The notes: a model not told the origin generated them from the letters alone. A stretch of DNA of 15,358 bases from CAYRHS01 sp964424125 (GCA_964424125.1 CAYRHS010000074.1:1-15358), one strand, 5' to 3'; shown: positions 7,457 through 15,055, counted from the stretch's first letter. Translations and numbers: made by a program.

Positions 7457-9688
7457 GTGACTCAGAGCTTCGACCTGCGCCTGACGGAGTGGTGGCTGCT
7501 CGCGTCCGTCGCCGCCGTCGCGGTCGCTGCCGTCGCGGTCGGGCTACTCCTGGCGTCGCGGATGGTGCAGGAGGATCGGGGCTCGGCGACCATGGTCGAG
7601 GTCGCCGACGCGATCCAGGAAGGCGCGCGGGCCTACCTTCGTCGCCAGTTCCGCGCGATCCGCGGCATGGTGGTCATCGTGGTGGTCCTCGTCTTCGCCA
7701 CGACGAGCGACCCGTTCGGTGACAACTTGGCGGTCGCGCTCGGGCGCGCGGCCGCGTTCGCCGCAGGAGCGGGCCTCTCGGGCCTCACCGGCTACCTGGG
7801 CATGCGGTATGCGACCGAGGGCAACGTGAGGACTGCCGCCGCGGCACGCCACGATCTCCCGCAGGCGCTGCGCATCGCGTTTCGTACCGGGGCGATCACC
7901 GGCATGCTCACGATCGGCCTGGGCCTGCTCGGCGCCACCGTGATCTTCATGGTCTTCGGCGACCGGGCCACCGAGGTCCTGGTCGGCTTCGGCTTCGGCG
8001 GGTCGCTGCTGGCCCTGTTCATGCGGGTGGGCGGCGGCATCTTCACCAAAGCCGCCGACGTGGGCGCCGACCTCGTCGGGAAGGTGGAGCAGGGAATCCC
8101 CGAGGACGACGCGCGGAACCCCGCGACGATCGCCGACAACGTCGGGGACAACGTCGGGGACTGCGCAGGCATGGCGGCCGACCTCTTCGAGTCCTACGAG
8201 GTGACGCTCGTCGCGTCGATGATCCTCGGCGCCGGTGCGGCGGAGTCGATCGGCCTGAACCCGGTGGTGGGAGTCGTGTACCCGCTCCTCGTGCGCGGCG
8301 TCGGTGTCCTGGCCTCGATCGCGGGGGTGATGGCCGTGCGGGCTGCGCCCGGAACGAGCGAAGCGACCATGCGCCCGATCCAGCGGGGCTTCGTCTTCTC
8401 GGCCGCGATCACGGCGGGGGGAACGGCGCTCGCCACAGCGCTCTACGCCGACGCGCGGTGGGATTTTCTCTGGGCCGTCGTCGTGGGCTTGGTGCTCGCG
8501 GTCGCGATCTCGTATCTGACCGAGTACTTCACCGGCAGCGAGCACCGGCCGGTTCGTGAGATCGCGGAGGCGACGGAGACGGGTGCTGCCCCCACGATCC
8601 TCGGCGGTTTCGCGTCCGGCCTCGAGTCGAGTGTGTGGGCGATCGTCGTCATTGCTGGTGCGATCATCGTCGCCCTCGCGTTGGCGGGCGGCGATGTCCG
8701 TCTCGCGCTGTACCTCGTCTCGCTCACCGGAATGGGCATGCTCGCCACGACGGGGGTGATCGTCTCGATGGACAGCTACGGGCCGGTCGCCGACAACGCG
8801 GCCGGGATCGCGGAGATGTCGGGCGAGTTCCACGGGGACGCCGAGCGTCGAATGGGCTCGCTGGACGCGGTCGGCAACACCACCAAGGCCATCACCAAGG
8901 GCTTCGCGATCACTTCGGCGGTGATCGCCGCTGTCTCGCTGTTCGCGTCGTTCGTCGAGACGATCGCGCAGGAGCGCGGGCTGGGCTCCGGGCCGGACGT
9001 GTTCGATCTCGGTCCGCTCAACATCGCTCGGCCTCGTACCTTCATCGGTCTCCTCCTCGGCGGGGCCGTGGTCTTCCTCTTCGCATCGATCCTGATCCGT
9101 GCCGTGGGCCGAACCGCGGCCTCCGTCGTGCGGGAGGTCCGACGGCAGTTCCGCGAGCGGCCCGGGATCTTGTCGCGCACAGAGCGCCCCGACTACGCGC
9201 GGGTCGTGGACATGTGCACGGTCGCTTCCTTGCGGGAGCTCGCGACGCCGGCTCTGCTCGCCGTCCTGACGCCGGTCGCGGTCGGGTTCGGCCTCGGGGA
9301 TCTGACGCTCGGGGCGTTCCTCGGCGCTGCCATCCTGACCGGTCAGCTGATGGCGGTGCTCCTGGCCAACGCCGGTGGCGCGTGGGACAACGCGAAGAAG
9401 TACGTCGAGGCGGGGCACTACGGCGGCAAAGGGTCGGAGGCGCACGCGGCCGCGGTCGTCGGTGACACGGTCGGCGACCCGTTCAAGGACACCGCGGGCC
9501 CGGCGATGAACCCGCTGATCAAGGTCATCAACCTGGTGGCACTGCTCGTGCTTCCCTTGGTGATTCAGCTCGAGGACAGCCCGCTGCGCTGGGCGGTCGT
9601 CGCGGCCGCGTTGGTCGTGATCGTGCTGGGCATCGGGAGAACGAAGCGGGCCGAGCGGGGCGCGATCGGACTCGCCGAGCGATCGTGA
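7457..9688 (+). CDS. hppA: Membrane-bound proton-pumping pyrophosphatase, K+-independent type
   Basis: This protein hydrolyses cytoplasmic pyrophosphate and uses the energy to pump ions, normally protons, across the membrane. It shows the substrate-binding motif DVGADLVGKVEQGIPEDD (from residue 201), then DNVGDNVGDCAGMAADLFESY (from 227). The C-terminal motifs are GGAWDNAKKYVE and VVGDTVGDPFKDTAGP. In GNTTKAITKGF the residue after the second Thr is Lys477; Lys here marks the K+-independent class, while Ala marks the K+-dependent class. The length of 743 residues with about 16 hydrophobic segments is normal. I chose GTG 7457 because the first membrane span follows directly; the open frame upstream to 7259 is antisense to the small gene and non-membranous. 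The ribosome site is weak. The stop TGA overlaps a GTG opening a 33-codon frame into repeat copy 2. No glycolytic operon I know of usually contains it. Confidence 0.95.
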   Translation: MTQSFDLRLTEWWLLASVAAVAVAAVAVGLLLASRMVQEDRGSATMVEVADAIQEGARAYLRRQFRAIRGMVVIVVVLVFATTSDPFGDNLAVALGRAAAFAAGAGLSGLTGYLGMRYATEGNVRTAAAARHDLPQALRIAFRTGAITGMLTIGLGLLGATVIFMVFGDRATEVLVGFGFGGSLLALFMRVGGGIFTKAADVGADLVGKVEQGIPEDDARNPATIADNVGDNVGDCAGMAADLFESYEVTLVASMILGAGAAESIGLNPVVGVVYPLLVRGVGVLASIAGVMAVRAAPGTSEATMRPIQRGFVFSAAITAGGTALATALYADARWDFLWAVVVGLVLAVAISYLTEYFTGSEHRPVREIAEATETGAAPTILGGFASGLESSVWAIVVIAGAIIVALALAGGDVRLALYLVSLTGMGMLATTGVIVSMDSYGPVADNAAGIAEMSGEFHGDAERRMGSLDAVGNTTKAITKGFAITSAVIAAVSLFASFVETIAQERGLGSGPDVFDLGPLNIARPRTFIGLLLGGAVVFLFASILIRAVGRTAASVVREVRRQFRERPGILSRTERPDYARVVDMCTVASLRELATPALLAVLTPVAVGFGLGDLTLGAFLGAAILTGQLMAVLLANAGGAWDNAKKYVEAGHYGGKGSEAHAAAVVGDTVGDPFKDTAGPAMNPLIKVINLVALLVLPLVIQLEDSPLRWAVVAAALVVIVLGIGRTKRAERGAIGLAERS

Positions 9689-9786
9689 CCGTCCCGCTGG
9701 CCCTCGAGCCGGACGGTGTCGTCCGCCGCGATCGCCGCGCGCACGACCCGGCCCTGTTAGGGGAGAGCCTGCGCGGGCTGCTGTAG
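9685..9786 (+). pseudogene. Orphan yvcK C-terminal fragment (33 codons)
   Basis: A short frame starts at GTG 9685, overlapping the hppA stop as GTGA, and ends at TAG 9784-9786. Its last 18 residues (RRAHDPALLGESLRGLL plus the preceding Arg) match the end of YvcK with one substitution, Arg331 to Leu. A second base change is silent (TTG to TTA). The reading frame and stop are the same as in yvcK, and weaker similarity (EPDGVVR against EPVAAGVAR) continues upstream. It lies 40 nt before gap, where the real yvcK or whiA end would sit in the usual gene order. Most likely a rearrangement scar; a tiny translated coupling peptide cannot be excluded. Confidence 0.6.
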
Positions 9787-9788
9787 GG
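9731..9788 (+). repeat. Direct repeat copy 2: duplicate of the yvcK 3' end
   Basis: Matches 7064-7121 at 56 of 58 bases, same orientation; the two differences are G to T in an Arg codon (becoming Leu) and G to A in a silent third position. The sequence after it leads straight into the gap ribosome site, so this copy occupies the presumed original yvcK-gap junction. Confidence 0.9.
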
Positions 9789-9826
9789 TTCGAGTGGCGG
9801 GGGTCATCCGTCGAAAGGGAATCGGT

Positions 9827-10900
9827 ATGACGGTACGAGTCGGGATCAACGGATACGGCCGCATCGGGCGCTCCTTCCACCGGGCCATCCTCGATCGCAC
9901 GGGCGGGACGGCCACCTTGTCGGGCATCGCCGAGGAGGTCGGGTTGAAGAAGCCCGACGTCGAGCTGGTGGCGGTCAACGATCCCTTCGGCGACGCGGAG
10001 ACGATGGCGTTCCTGCTCAAGCACGACTCGGTCGGTGGGGTCCTCCGCAACGAGGTGAAGGTCACCGACCACGGTTTCTCCGTCGACGGCGACGAGGTCG
10101 TCAAGCTCGAGGAGAAGGACCCGGCGGCGATTCCGTGGAAGGAGCACGAGGTCGACGTGGTGATCGAGTCGACCGGGCTCTTCACGGCTCGCGACAAGGC
10201 GGCCGGGCACCTCGAGGGCGGCGCCAAGAAGGTCATCATCTCGGCACCGAGCGGCGACGCCGACGCCATGATCTGCATGGGCGTAAACGACAACGTCTAC
10301 GACACCGCCAAGCACGACGTCATCTCGAACGCTTCGTGCACCACCAATTGCCTCGCGCCGATGGCCCGTGTCCTCCACGAGGAGTTCGGGATCGACCAGG
10401 GCTACATCACCACCGTGCACGCCTACACGAGCGACCAGGCGCTCCAGGACATCGCCAAGACCAGCCGGAAGGGCAAGGCCGACGTACGCCGGATGCGCGC
10501 CGCGGCGCTCTCCATCGTCCCGGCCAGCACGGGCGCGGCGCGCGCGATCGGGAAGGTGATCCCGGCGCTCGACGGCCGCCTCGACGGCCTGGCCATGCGG
10601 GTGCCCACGGCCACCGGCTCCATCACCGACTTGACGGCCACGCTCGAACGCGAGGCGAGCGTCGACGCCGTGAACGCCGCGTTCTCGACCGCGGCCAACG
10701 ACGAGAGCTACCGGGGCGTGCTTACCCACAGCGAAGAGCCCCTGGTCTCGGCCGACATCGTCGGCGACTCGTCGTCGTGCGTGTTCTCGTCGGTCGACAC
10801 GATGACCAACGGTCGGTTCGTGAAGGTGCTCGGCTGGTACGACAACGAGTGGGGCTACTCGAACCGGCTCGTCGACCTCGCCAAGTTCGTCCTCGCGTAG
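9827..10900 (+). CDS. gap: Glyceraldehyde-3-phosphate dehydrogenase, type I
   Basis: This enzyme oxidises glyceraldehyde 3-phosphate with phosphate and NAD(P)+ to 1,3-bisphosphoglycerate. It carries the dinucleotide loop VGINGYGRIGRSF (residues 5-17), the catalytic SNASCTTNCLAP with Cys171, the partner TTVHAY with His198, STGAARAIG for phosphate binding, and the terminal WYDNEWGYSNR. ATG 9827 is chosen over the upstream frame start (9794) because GINGYGRIG should lie at residue 5 or so, and AAAGGGA lies 7 nt upstream. At 357 residues it is longer than the usual 330-340: about 18 extra residues (TGGTATLSGIAEEVGLKK region, 25-42) are inserted between the first helix and the second beta strand of the Rossmann fold. 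It is first gene of the gap-pgk-tpiA-secG run; pgk follows after 10 nt. Confidence 0.97.
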   Translation: MTVRVGINGYGRIGRSFHRAILDRTGGTATLSGIAEEVGLKKPDVELVAVNDPFGDAETMAFLLKHDSVGGVLRNEVKVTDHGFSVDGDEVVKLEEKDPAAIPWKEHEVDVVIESTGLFTARDKAAGHLEGGAKKVIISAPSGDADAMICMGVNDNVYDTAKHDVISNASCTTNCLAPMARVLHEEFGIDQGYITTVHAYTSDQALQDIAKTSRKGKADVRRMRAAALSIVPASTGAARAIGKVIPALDGRLDGLAMRVPTATGSITDLTATLEREASVDAVNAAFSTAANDESYRGVLTHSEEPLVSADIVGDSSSCVFSSVDTMTNGRFVKVLGWYDNEWGYSNRLVDLAKFVLA

Positions 10901-10910
10901 CCACCTGGCC

Positions 10911-12107
10911 GTGACCCCGGAGCCCGCGCTCGCGGACACGCTGCCGCGGCTGGAGGACCTCTCGCTGGACGAAGGCGCGCGGGTCCTGTTGCGCGCCGAC
11001 TTCAACGTCCCGCTCGACGGCGGCATGATCACGGACGACCTGCGGATTCGGGCCGCGCTGCCGACAATCGAATGGCTCCGCGACCGCGGCGCGGCCGTGG
11101 TCGCGTGCTCGCACCTCGGGCGGCCGAAAGGCCAGCCGGACCCCGCCCTCTCGCTCGCGCCGGTCGCGCAGCGCCTGTCCGAGCACCTCGGCACCGAGGT
11201 GACGCTCAGCCCGCAGGTCGTGGGGGCGGAGTCGGCCGAGCTGTCGGCCGCGCTCCAGCCCGCCGGTGTGCTCCTGCTGGAGAACCTGCGCTTCGATCCG
11301 GGCGAGACCGGCAACGACCCCGCCTTCGTCGACGGCTTGTGCCGGCTCGCCGACGTCTACGTCGACGACGCGTTCGGTGCCGCGCACCGCTCGCACGCCT
11401 CGGTGGTCGGCCCTCCGACCCAGCTCCCGTCGGCCGCCGGGCGGCTCCTCGCCCGCGAGGTGGAGGTGCTCGGGGGGTTGCTCGGGTCGCCCGGTCGTCC
11501 GTTCGTGACCGTGCTCGGCGGGGCGAAGGTGAGTGACAAGCTCGGCGTGATCGACGCGCTGCTCGAACGCTGCGACACCCTGCTCGTCGGCGGGGCGATG
11601 GCCTTCACCTTCCTCGCGGCCCGGGGAATCGACGTGGGCGCCTCCCGTCTGGAAGCGGACCGGGTCGACCACTGCCGGGAGCTCCTGGCGAGCGGGCGCA
11701 TCGAGCTCCCGAGCGACGTCGTCGTCGCGCAGGAGATCGCGGCCGACGCGAAGACGCAGACCGTAACGGTCGGCGAGATCCCCGACGGCTGGATGGGCCT
11801 CGACGTCGGTCCCGAGACCGCGGCGGTCTATGCATCCGCGATCGGCGATGCAGGCACCGTCCTGTGGAACGGCCCGATGGGCGTCTTCGAGCTCGGGCCG
11901 TTCGCGGCGGGGACGTTGACCGTCGCCGAGGCCGTGGCGGCGTCGGGCGGGTTCACCGTGGTCGGCGGCGGCGACAGCGCGGCCGCCGTCCGGCAGATGG
12001 GTCTGGCCGACCGCATCGACCACGTCAGCACCGGCGGCGGCGCATCGCTCGAGCTGCTCGAGCACGGCGACCTCCCCGGCCTGGCCGCGCTGCGCACAAG
12101 CCGATGA
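10911..12107 (+). CDS. pgk: Phosphoglycerate kinase
   Basis: Pgk transfers the acyl phosphate of 1,3-bisphosphoglycerate to ADP, the first ATP-yielding step of glycolysis, and uses the product of the preceding gene. The 398-residue length is standard. Substrate-side motifs are LLRADFNVPL (Arg28, Asp30, Asn32), CSHLGRPKG (66-74), LLLENLRFDPGETGND and YVDDAFGAAHRSHAS. Nucleotide-side motifs are GGAKVSDKLG, GPMGVFE, VVGGGDSAAA and STGGGASLELLE. GTG 10911 is 10 nt after the gap stop; the ribosome site is weak, which suggests coupling to gap translation. The open frame has no earlier start between the gap stop and this GTG. Confidence 0.97.
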   Translation: MTPEPALADTLPRLEDLSLDEGARVLLRADFNVPLDGGMITDDLRIRAALPTIEWLRDRGAAVVACSHLGRPKGQPDPALSLAPVAQRLSEHLGTEVTLSPQVVGAESAELSAALQPAGVLLLENLRFDPGETGNDPAFVDGLCRLADVYVDDAFGAAHRSHASVVGPPTQLPSAAGRLLAREVEVLGGLLGSPGRPFVTVLGGAKVSDKLGVIDALLERCDTLLVGGAMAFTFLAARGIDVGASRLEADRVDHCRELLASGRIELPSDVVVAQEIAADAKTQTVTVGEIPDGWMGLDVGPETAAVYASAIGDAGTVLWNGPMGVFELGPFAAGTLTVAEAVAASGGFTVVGGGDSAAAVRQMGLADRIDHVSTGGGASLELLEHGDLPGLAALRTSR

Positions 12108-12133
12108 TGCGTTCGTGACGCGTGCAGAGCGCG

Positions 12134-12153
12134 CTCCAGGGACGCACCTGGAG
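12134..12153. other. Hairpin in the pgk-tpiA gap
   Basis: CTCCAGG (12134-12140), loop GACGCA, CCTGGAG (12147-12153): a perfect 7-bp stem ending 17 nt before the tpiA GTG. There is no T-run, so it is unlikely to terminate. It could mark an mRNA processing site or stabilise the distal message. The left arm with two extra bases (CGCTCCAGG) recurs at 12972-12980 before secG. Confidence 0.4.
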
Positions 12154-12170
12154 AGTGAGGAAGAACGACC

Positions 12171-12941
12171 GTGAGTGAGCGGAAGCCGATCATCGCCGGC
12201 AACTGGAAGATGCACTACACGCACCTGGAGGCGATCCAGGTCGTGCAGAAGGCTTCGTACCGTCTGCGGGAAGCGGACTACGACGCGTGCGAGGTCGTGG
12301 TCTGCCCGACGTTCACGGCGCTGCGGTCGGTGCAGACCGTGCTCGCGAGCGACGAGATCCCGATGGAGCTCGGGGCCCAGGACGTCTACTGGGAGACGAA
12401 GGGCGCCTACACGGGCGAGATCAGCGCGGAGATGCTCCAGAAGCTCGACGTGCGCTACGTGATCGTGGGCCACTCGGAGCGGCGGCAGCACTTCGGCGAG
12501 ACCGACGAGGCCGTGAACAAGAAGGCTCGCACCGTGCTCCGCCACGAGATGTCGCCGATCGTGTGCGTAGGTGAGTCGCTCGAGCAGCACGAGGCGGGGG
12601 AGACGCACGCGTTCGTGGCCGGCCAGGTGCGGGCCGCGTTCGACGGCGTGCCCAAGACCCAGTCGGACCGGTGCGTGGTGGCCTACGAGCCAATCTGGGC
12701 GATCGGCACCGGCCGCAACGCCACGCCCGACGACGCCAACAGCGTCATCGGCATGATCCGCCAGGAGCTTGCCGGGGTCTTCGACTCATCGACCGCGGAC
12801 CGCATGCGGATCCAGTACGGCGGGAGCGTCAAGCCGGGCAACATCGCCGACCTGATGGCGATGCCCGAGATCGACGGGGCGCTCGTCGGCGGCGCGTCGC
12901 TCGACCCCGACGACTTCGCCCGCATCGTCCAGTACCGCTGA
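12171..12941 (+). CDS. tpiA: Triosephosphate isomerase
   Basis: TpiA interconverts dihydroxyacetone phosphate and glyceraldehyde 3-phosphate, supplying gap. The 256-residue protein has all catalytic elements: AGNWKMH with Asn11 and Lys13, VGHSERR with His101, AYEPIWAIGTG with Glu173 followed by the mobile loop 6, and the phosphate-binding GGSVKPGN and LVGGASL. GTG 12171 puts NWK at residue 11, as is normal; GAGG lies about 11 nt upstream. A 7-bp hairpin precedes it. The 63-nt gap to pgk is wider than the gap-pgk spacing. Confidence 0.97.
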   Translation: MSERKPIIAGNWKMHYTHLEAIQVVQKASYRLREADYDACEVVVCPTFTALRSVQTVLASDEIPMELGAQDVYWETKGAYTGEISAEMLQKLDVRYVIVGHSERRQHFGETDEAVNKKARTVLRHEMSPIVCVGESLEQHEAGETHAFVAGQVRAAFDGVPKTQSDRCVVAYEPIWAIGTGRNATPDDANSVIGMIRQELAGVFDSSTADRMRIQYGGSVKPGNIADLMAMPEIDGALVGGASLDPDDFARIVQYR

Positions 12942-12994
12942 CCAGCAGGTAGCATGCGCGAGCTGAGAACCCGCTCCAGGAGCCGGCCGCAGCC

Positions 12995-13228
12995 GTGATC
13001 ACCGCCGTCATCCTCGTCGTGCACATCCTCGTCAGCTCGCTGCTGATCGTGTTCATCCTGTTACACGCAGGCCGGGGTGGCGGTCTGTCCGACATGTTCG
13101 GCGGCGCCCAGCTGGGCGGGGCCATGGCCGGTTCCACCGTCGTGGAGCGCAACCTCGACCGACTCACGGTCGCGACCGCGGTCGTCTTCACCTTCACCAC
13201 CATCCTGCTCGGGCTCCGGGTCACCTAG
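12995..13228 (+). CDS. secG: Preprotein translocase subunit SecG
   Basis: SecG is the small accessory subunit of the SecYEG channel and assists SecA-driven export. The 77-residue protein has the standard two-span plan: a span at about residues 3-23, a glycine-rich cytoplasmic loop LLHAGRGGGLSDMFGG (22-37), and a second span at about 55-75. The loop pattern (GxGGGLSDMFGG) is diagnostic. GTG 12995 is preceded by CAGGAG about 12 nt upstream. It closes the gap-pgk-tpiA block 53 nt after tpiA, as in most actinobacteria and firmicutes. Confidence 0.95.
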   Translation: MITAVILVVHILVSSLLIVFILLHAGRGGGLSDMFGGAQLGGAMAGSTVVERNLDRLTVATAVVFTFTTILLGLRVT

Positions 13229-13240
13229 CGTCGACCTCGT

Positions 13241-13263
13241 AGCGCGCGCCCTCCGAGCGCGCT
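13241..13263 (+). terminator. Possible terminator after secG
   Basis: AGCGCGC (13241-13247), a 9-nt loop, GCGCGCT (13257-13263): a perfect 7-bp GC stem 12 nt after the secG stop. No T-run follows, so it would be a weak or factor-dependent terminator, as is common in high-GC actinobacteria. It separates the glycolytic run from the lipoprotein gene. Confidence 0.35.
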
Positions 13264-13323
13264 GGGTGAGAACGACCGATTTCGCGAAGAATCCCTCGAT
13301 CCCGACCGGCTCGGGCCGATCGG

Positions 13324-14883
13324 TTGCTCGTGCACGCGCGGGTGCTTGGGAGCCTCGTCGTCGCCGCGCTGGCCGTCGCGGCCTGCACGGGCGGCGCGTC
13401 CGGTGACGAGGCGGCGCCACCGGCGCCGACCGTGCTCCGGGTCGGCTTGGTGGACGTCGGGTCGCTCGACCCCGCCAGCGCTGCCGAACCGGACGCGGTG
13501 CTGGTCGCGGACCTGCTCTACGACACGCTCGTCGACCTCGACGCCGAGACGGGTGAGCCTGTCCCCGCGCTGGCCGAAGAATGGTCCGCGAACGACGACC
13601 TCACGGAGTTCACGTTCGTGCTGCGCGACGACGTGGCGTTCGACGACGGAAGCCCCATCACCGCGGCCGACGTCGTGACCACGATCGACCGCGTCGTCGA
13701 TCCCACGACCGGCTCGGCCCTGGCGCTCAGCCTCGACGCCGTCCGGGGCTACGACGAGCGCCGTTCCGGCGAGGCCGACGCGCTCGCGGGCGTGACCGCC
13801 GTCGACGAGCGGACCGTGCAGATCGCGCTCAACCGCCCCGACGCCTCGCTCCCCGAGGTCCTCGCGCACCCGGCCCTCGGCATCGTGCCGAGCGACTTCG
13901 CGGGCCCCGGCGAAGAGGAGCAGCCCGTGAGCTCGGGTCCGTTCCGCCTCGAGCGTCGCGACGCCGACACCGGTGTGATCGAACTCTCCAAAGTGGACGG
14001 GCACCCGAGCGGCGAGGCGCGCGTCGACGCGGTGGAGGCGCAGACGTACGCAGACGACGAAGCCGCCGCCGCGCTGAGCGATGGCGACGTCGATCTTGCC
14101 GTGGTCCCGGCGGACTCGCACGGCGTCGGGTCCCAACAGGTCTCGACGCCGTCGCCGGCGGAGATCCTGCTCGCGGTGAACGTCCGCGGGACCACCTTCG
14201 ACGAGCCCGCGTTCCGCGAGGCGATCGCCCGCGGCGTCGACCGCGGTGCCGCGGTGGCTGCCGCGTCGGATCAAGGGGTGCGGGCGGCCACGGGCCTCAT
14301 CCCGATGGGGGTGCCGGGCGCGGCCGAGAACGCCTGCGCCGGTATCTGCAGCCTCGACGAAGCTGCCGCTCGGGAACTCTTGGCGAGCGCCTTTGGCGAG
14401 GACGACGTTCCCGCCGTCGCCCTGGATTACTTCGAGGCTCCGATGAACGAGGCGCTGGCGGGCCAGCTCGCCGAGCAGCTGACGGCGCTCGGTATTCCGG
14501 TCGAGCCGCGTGCCCACGCCCGGGAGGACTTCATCGAGTTCCTCGCCGCCGGCGACGCCGACCTCTTTCTCCTCGGATGGGTCGCTGACGTCGCGACCCC
14601 CTCCGAGTTCCTCGACCCGCTGTTCCGCACGATGTCGGGGGAGAATGTCATCGGGCTCGAGGACACCGCCGTCGACGGGGTCCTCGACGACGCCGCGGCG
14701 ATGAGTGATTCGGCCGAGCGTGCCGCGCGATACCGGGACGCCGAACGGATGATCCTCGAGCACCACGTCGCGGTGCCTCTCGTGCAGTTCGAGCGCCAGA
14801 TGGCCGCCTCGTCGGCCGTGCGTGGGCTGACCGTCGACCCGCTCGGAGCCATCGACGCGACCCGGATCGACGTCGTCCGCTGA
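13324..14883 (+). CDS. Oligopeptide/dipeptide-type solute-binding lipoprotein
   Basis: A secreted lipoprotein of the SBP_bac_5 family, which captures peptides, nickel or other solutes for an ABC importer. The N-terminus is a short signal with lipobox VAAC (Cys21 counting from TTG 13324), then a low-complexity linker. The mature fold shows LRVGLVDVGSLDPASA, LLYDTLVDLD, PALAEEWSANDD and FTFVLRDDVAFDDGSPITA, the classic start of this family. The body runs to 519 residues and ends with VPLVQFERQMAASSAVRGL. The start is TTG 13324 or GTG 13330 (two codons later); no ribosome site decides, and a stop at 13267 limits the frame. The protein is acidic. No permease or ATPase genes follow in the window; tRNA-Leu comes next. 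The ligand cannot be told from sequence; it may serve a transporter encoded elsewhere or a non-transport role. Confidence 0.88.
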   Translation: MLVHARVLGSLVVAALAVAACTGGASGDEAAPPAPTVLRVGLVDVGSLDPASAAEPDAVLVADLLYDTLVDLDAETGEPVPALAEEWSANDDLTEFTFVLRDDVAFDDGSPITAADVVTTIDRVVDPTTGSALALSLDAVRGYDERRSGEADALAGVTAVDERTVQIALNRPDASLPEVLAHPALGIVPSDFAGPGEEEQPVSSGPFRLERRDADTGVIELSKVDGHPSGEARVDAVEAQTYADDEAAAALSDGDVDLAVVPADSHGVGSQQVSTPSPAEILLAVNVRGTTFDEPAFREAIARGVDRGAAVAAASDQGVRAATGLIPMGVPGAAENACAGICSLDEAAARELLASAFGEDDVPAVALDYFEAPMNEALAGQLAEQLTALGIPVEPRAHAREDFIEFLAAGDADLFLLGWVADVATPSEFLDPLFRTMSGENVIGLEDTAVDGVLDDAAAMSDSAERAARYRDAERMILEHHVAVPLVQFERQMAASSAVRGLTVDPLGAIDATRIDVVR

Positions 14884-14970
14884 GCCCGACCTCCGACCCG
14901 CGCCGTGGTCGACCCGGGAGCGGAACAAGCCCTTCGCTACACTCGAACGCTCGGCTCCCCGGAGCCGCAC

Positions 14971-15054
14971 GTCGGAGTGGCGGAATTGGCAGACGCGCTA
15001 GCTTGAGGGGCTAGTGCCCTTCGGGGCATGGGGGTTCAAGTCCCCCCTCCGACA
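14971..15054 (+). tRNA. tRNA-Leu (anticodon GAG)
   Basis: A full class II cloverleaf. The acceptor GTCGGAG pairs with CTCCGAC (15047-15053), and the D arm contains the usual TTGGCAGAC. The anticodon stem CTAGC/GCTAG (14998-15002, 15010-15014) encloses TTGAGGG with GAG at 15005-15007, reading CUC and CUU. The long variable arm is TGCCC-TTCG-GGGCA and the T arm GGGGG-TTCAAGT-CCCCC. A full CCA end is not encoded (discriminator A, then CCT). A TACACT hexamer at 14938-14943, about 28 nt upstream, may be its -10 box; a matching -35 is not evident. A phage gene remnant begins right after the 3' end. Confidence 0.97.
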
Positions 15055-15055
15055 C

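Noticed and set aside
7544..11314. A 1256-codon open frame on the minus strand across hppA, gap and the start of pgk
   Set aside because: It is antisense to three certain genes and its product is a His/Arg/Asp-rich string with no domain, as expected from stop-poor high-GC shadow frames.
10722..12608. A 628-codon minus-strand frame opposite pgk and tpiA
   Set aside because: Shadow frame, no recognisable domain, both opposite genes are certain.
13225..14970. A 581-codon minus-strand frame opposite the lipoprotein gene
   Set aside because: The plus strand has a signal peptide, lipobox and family motifs; the minus frame has none.
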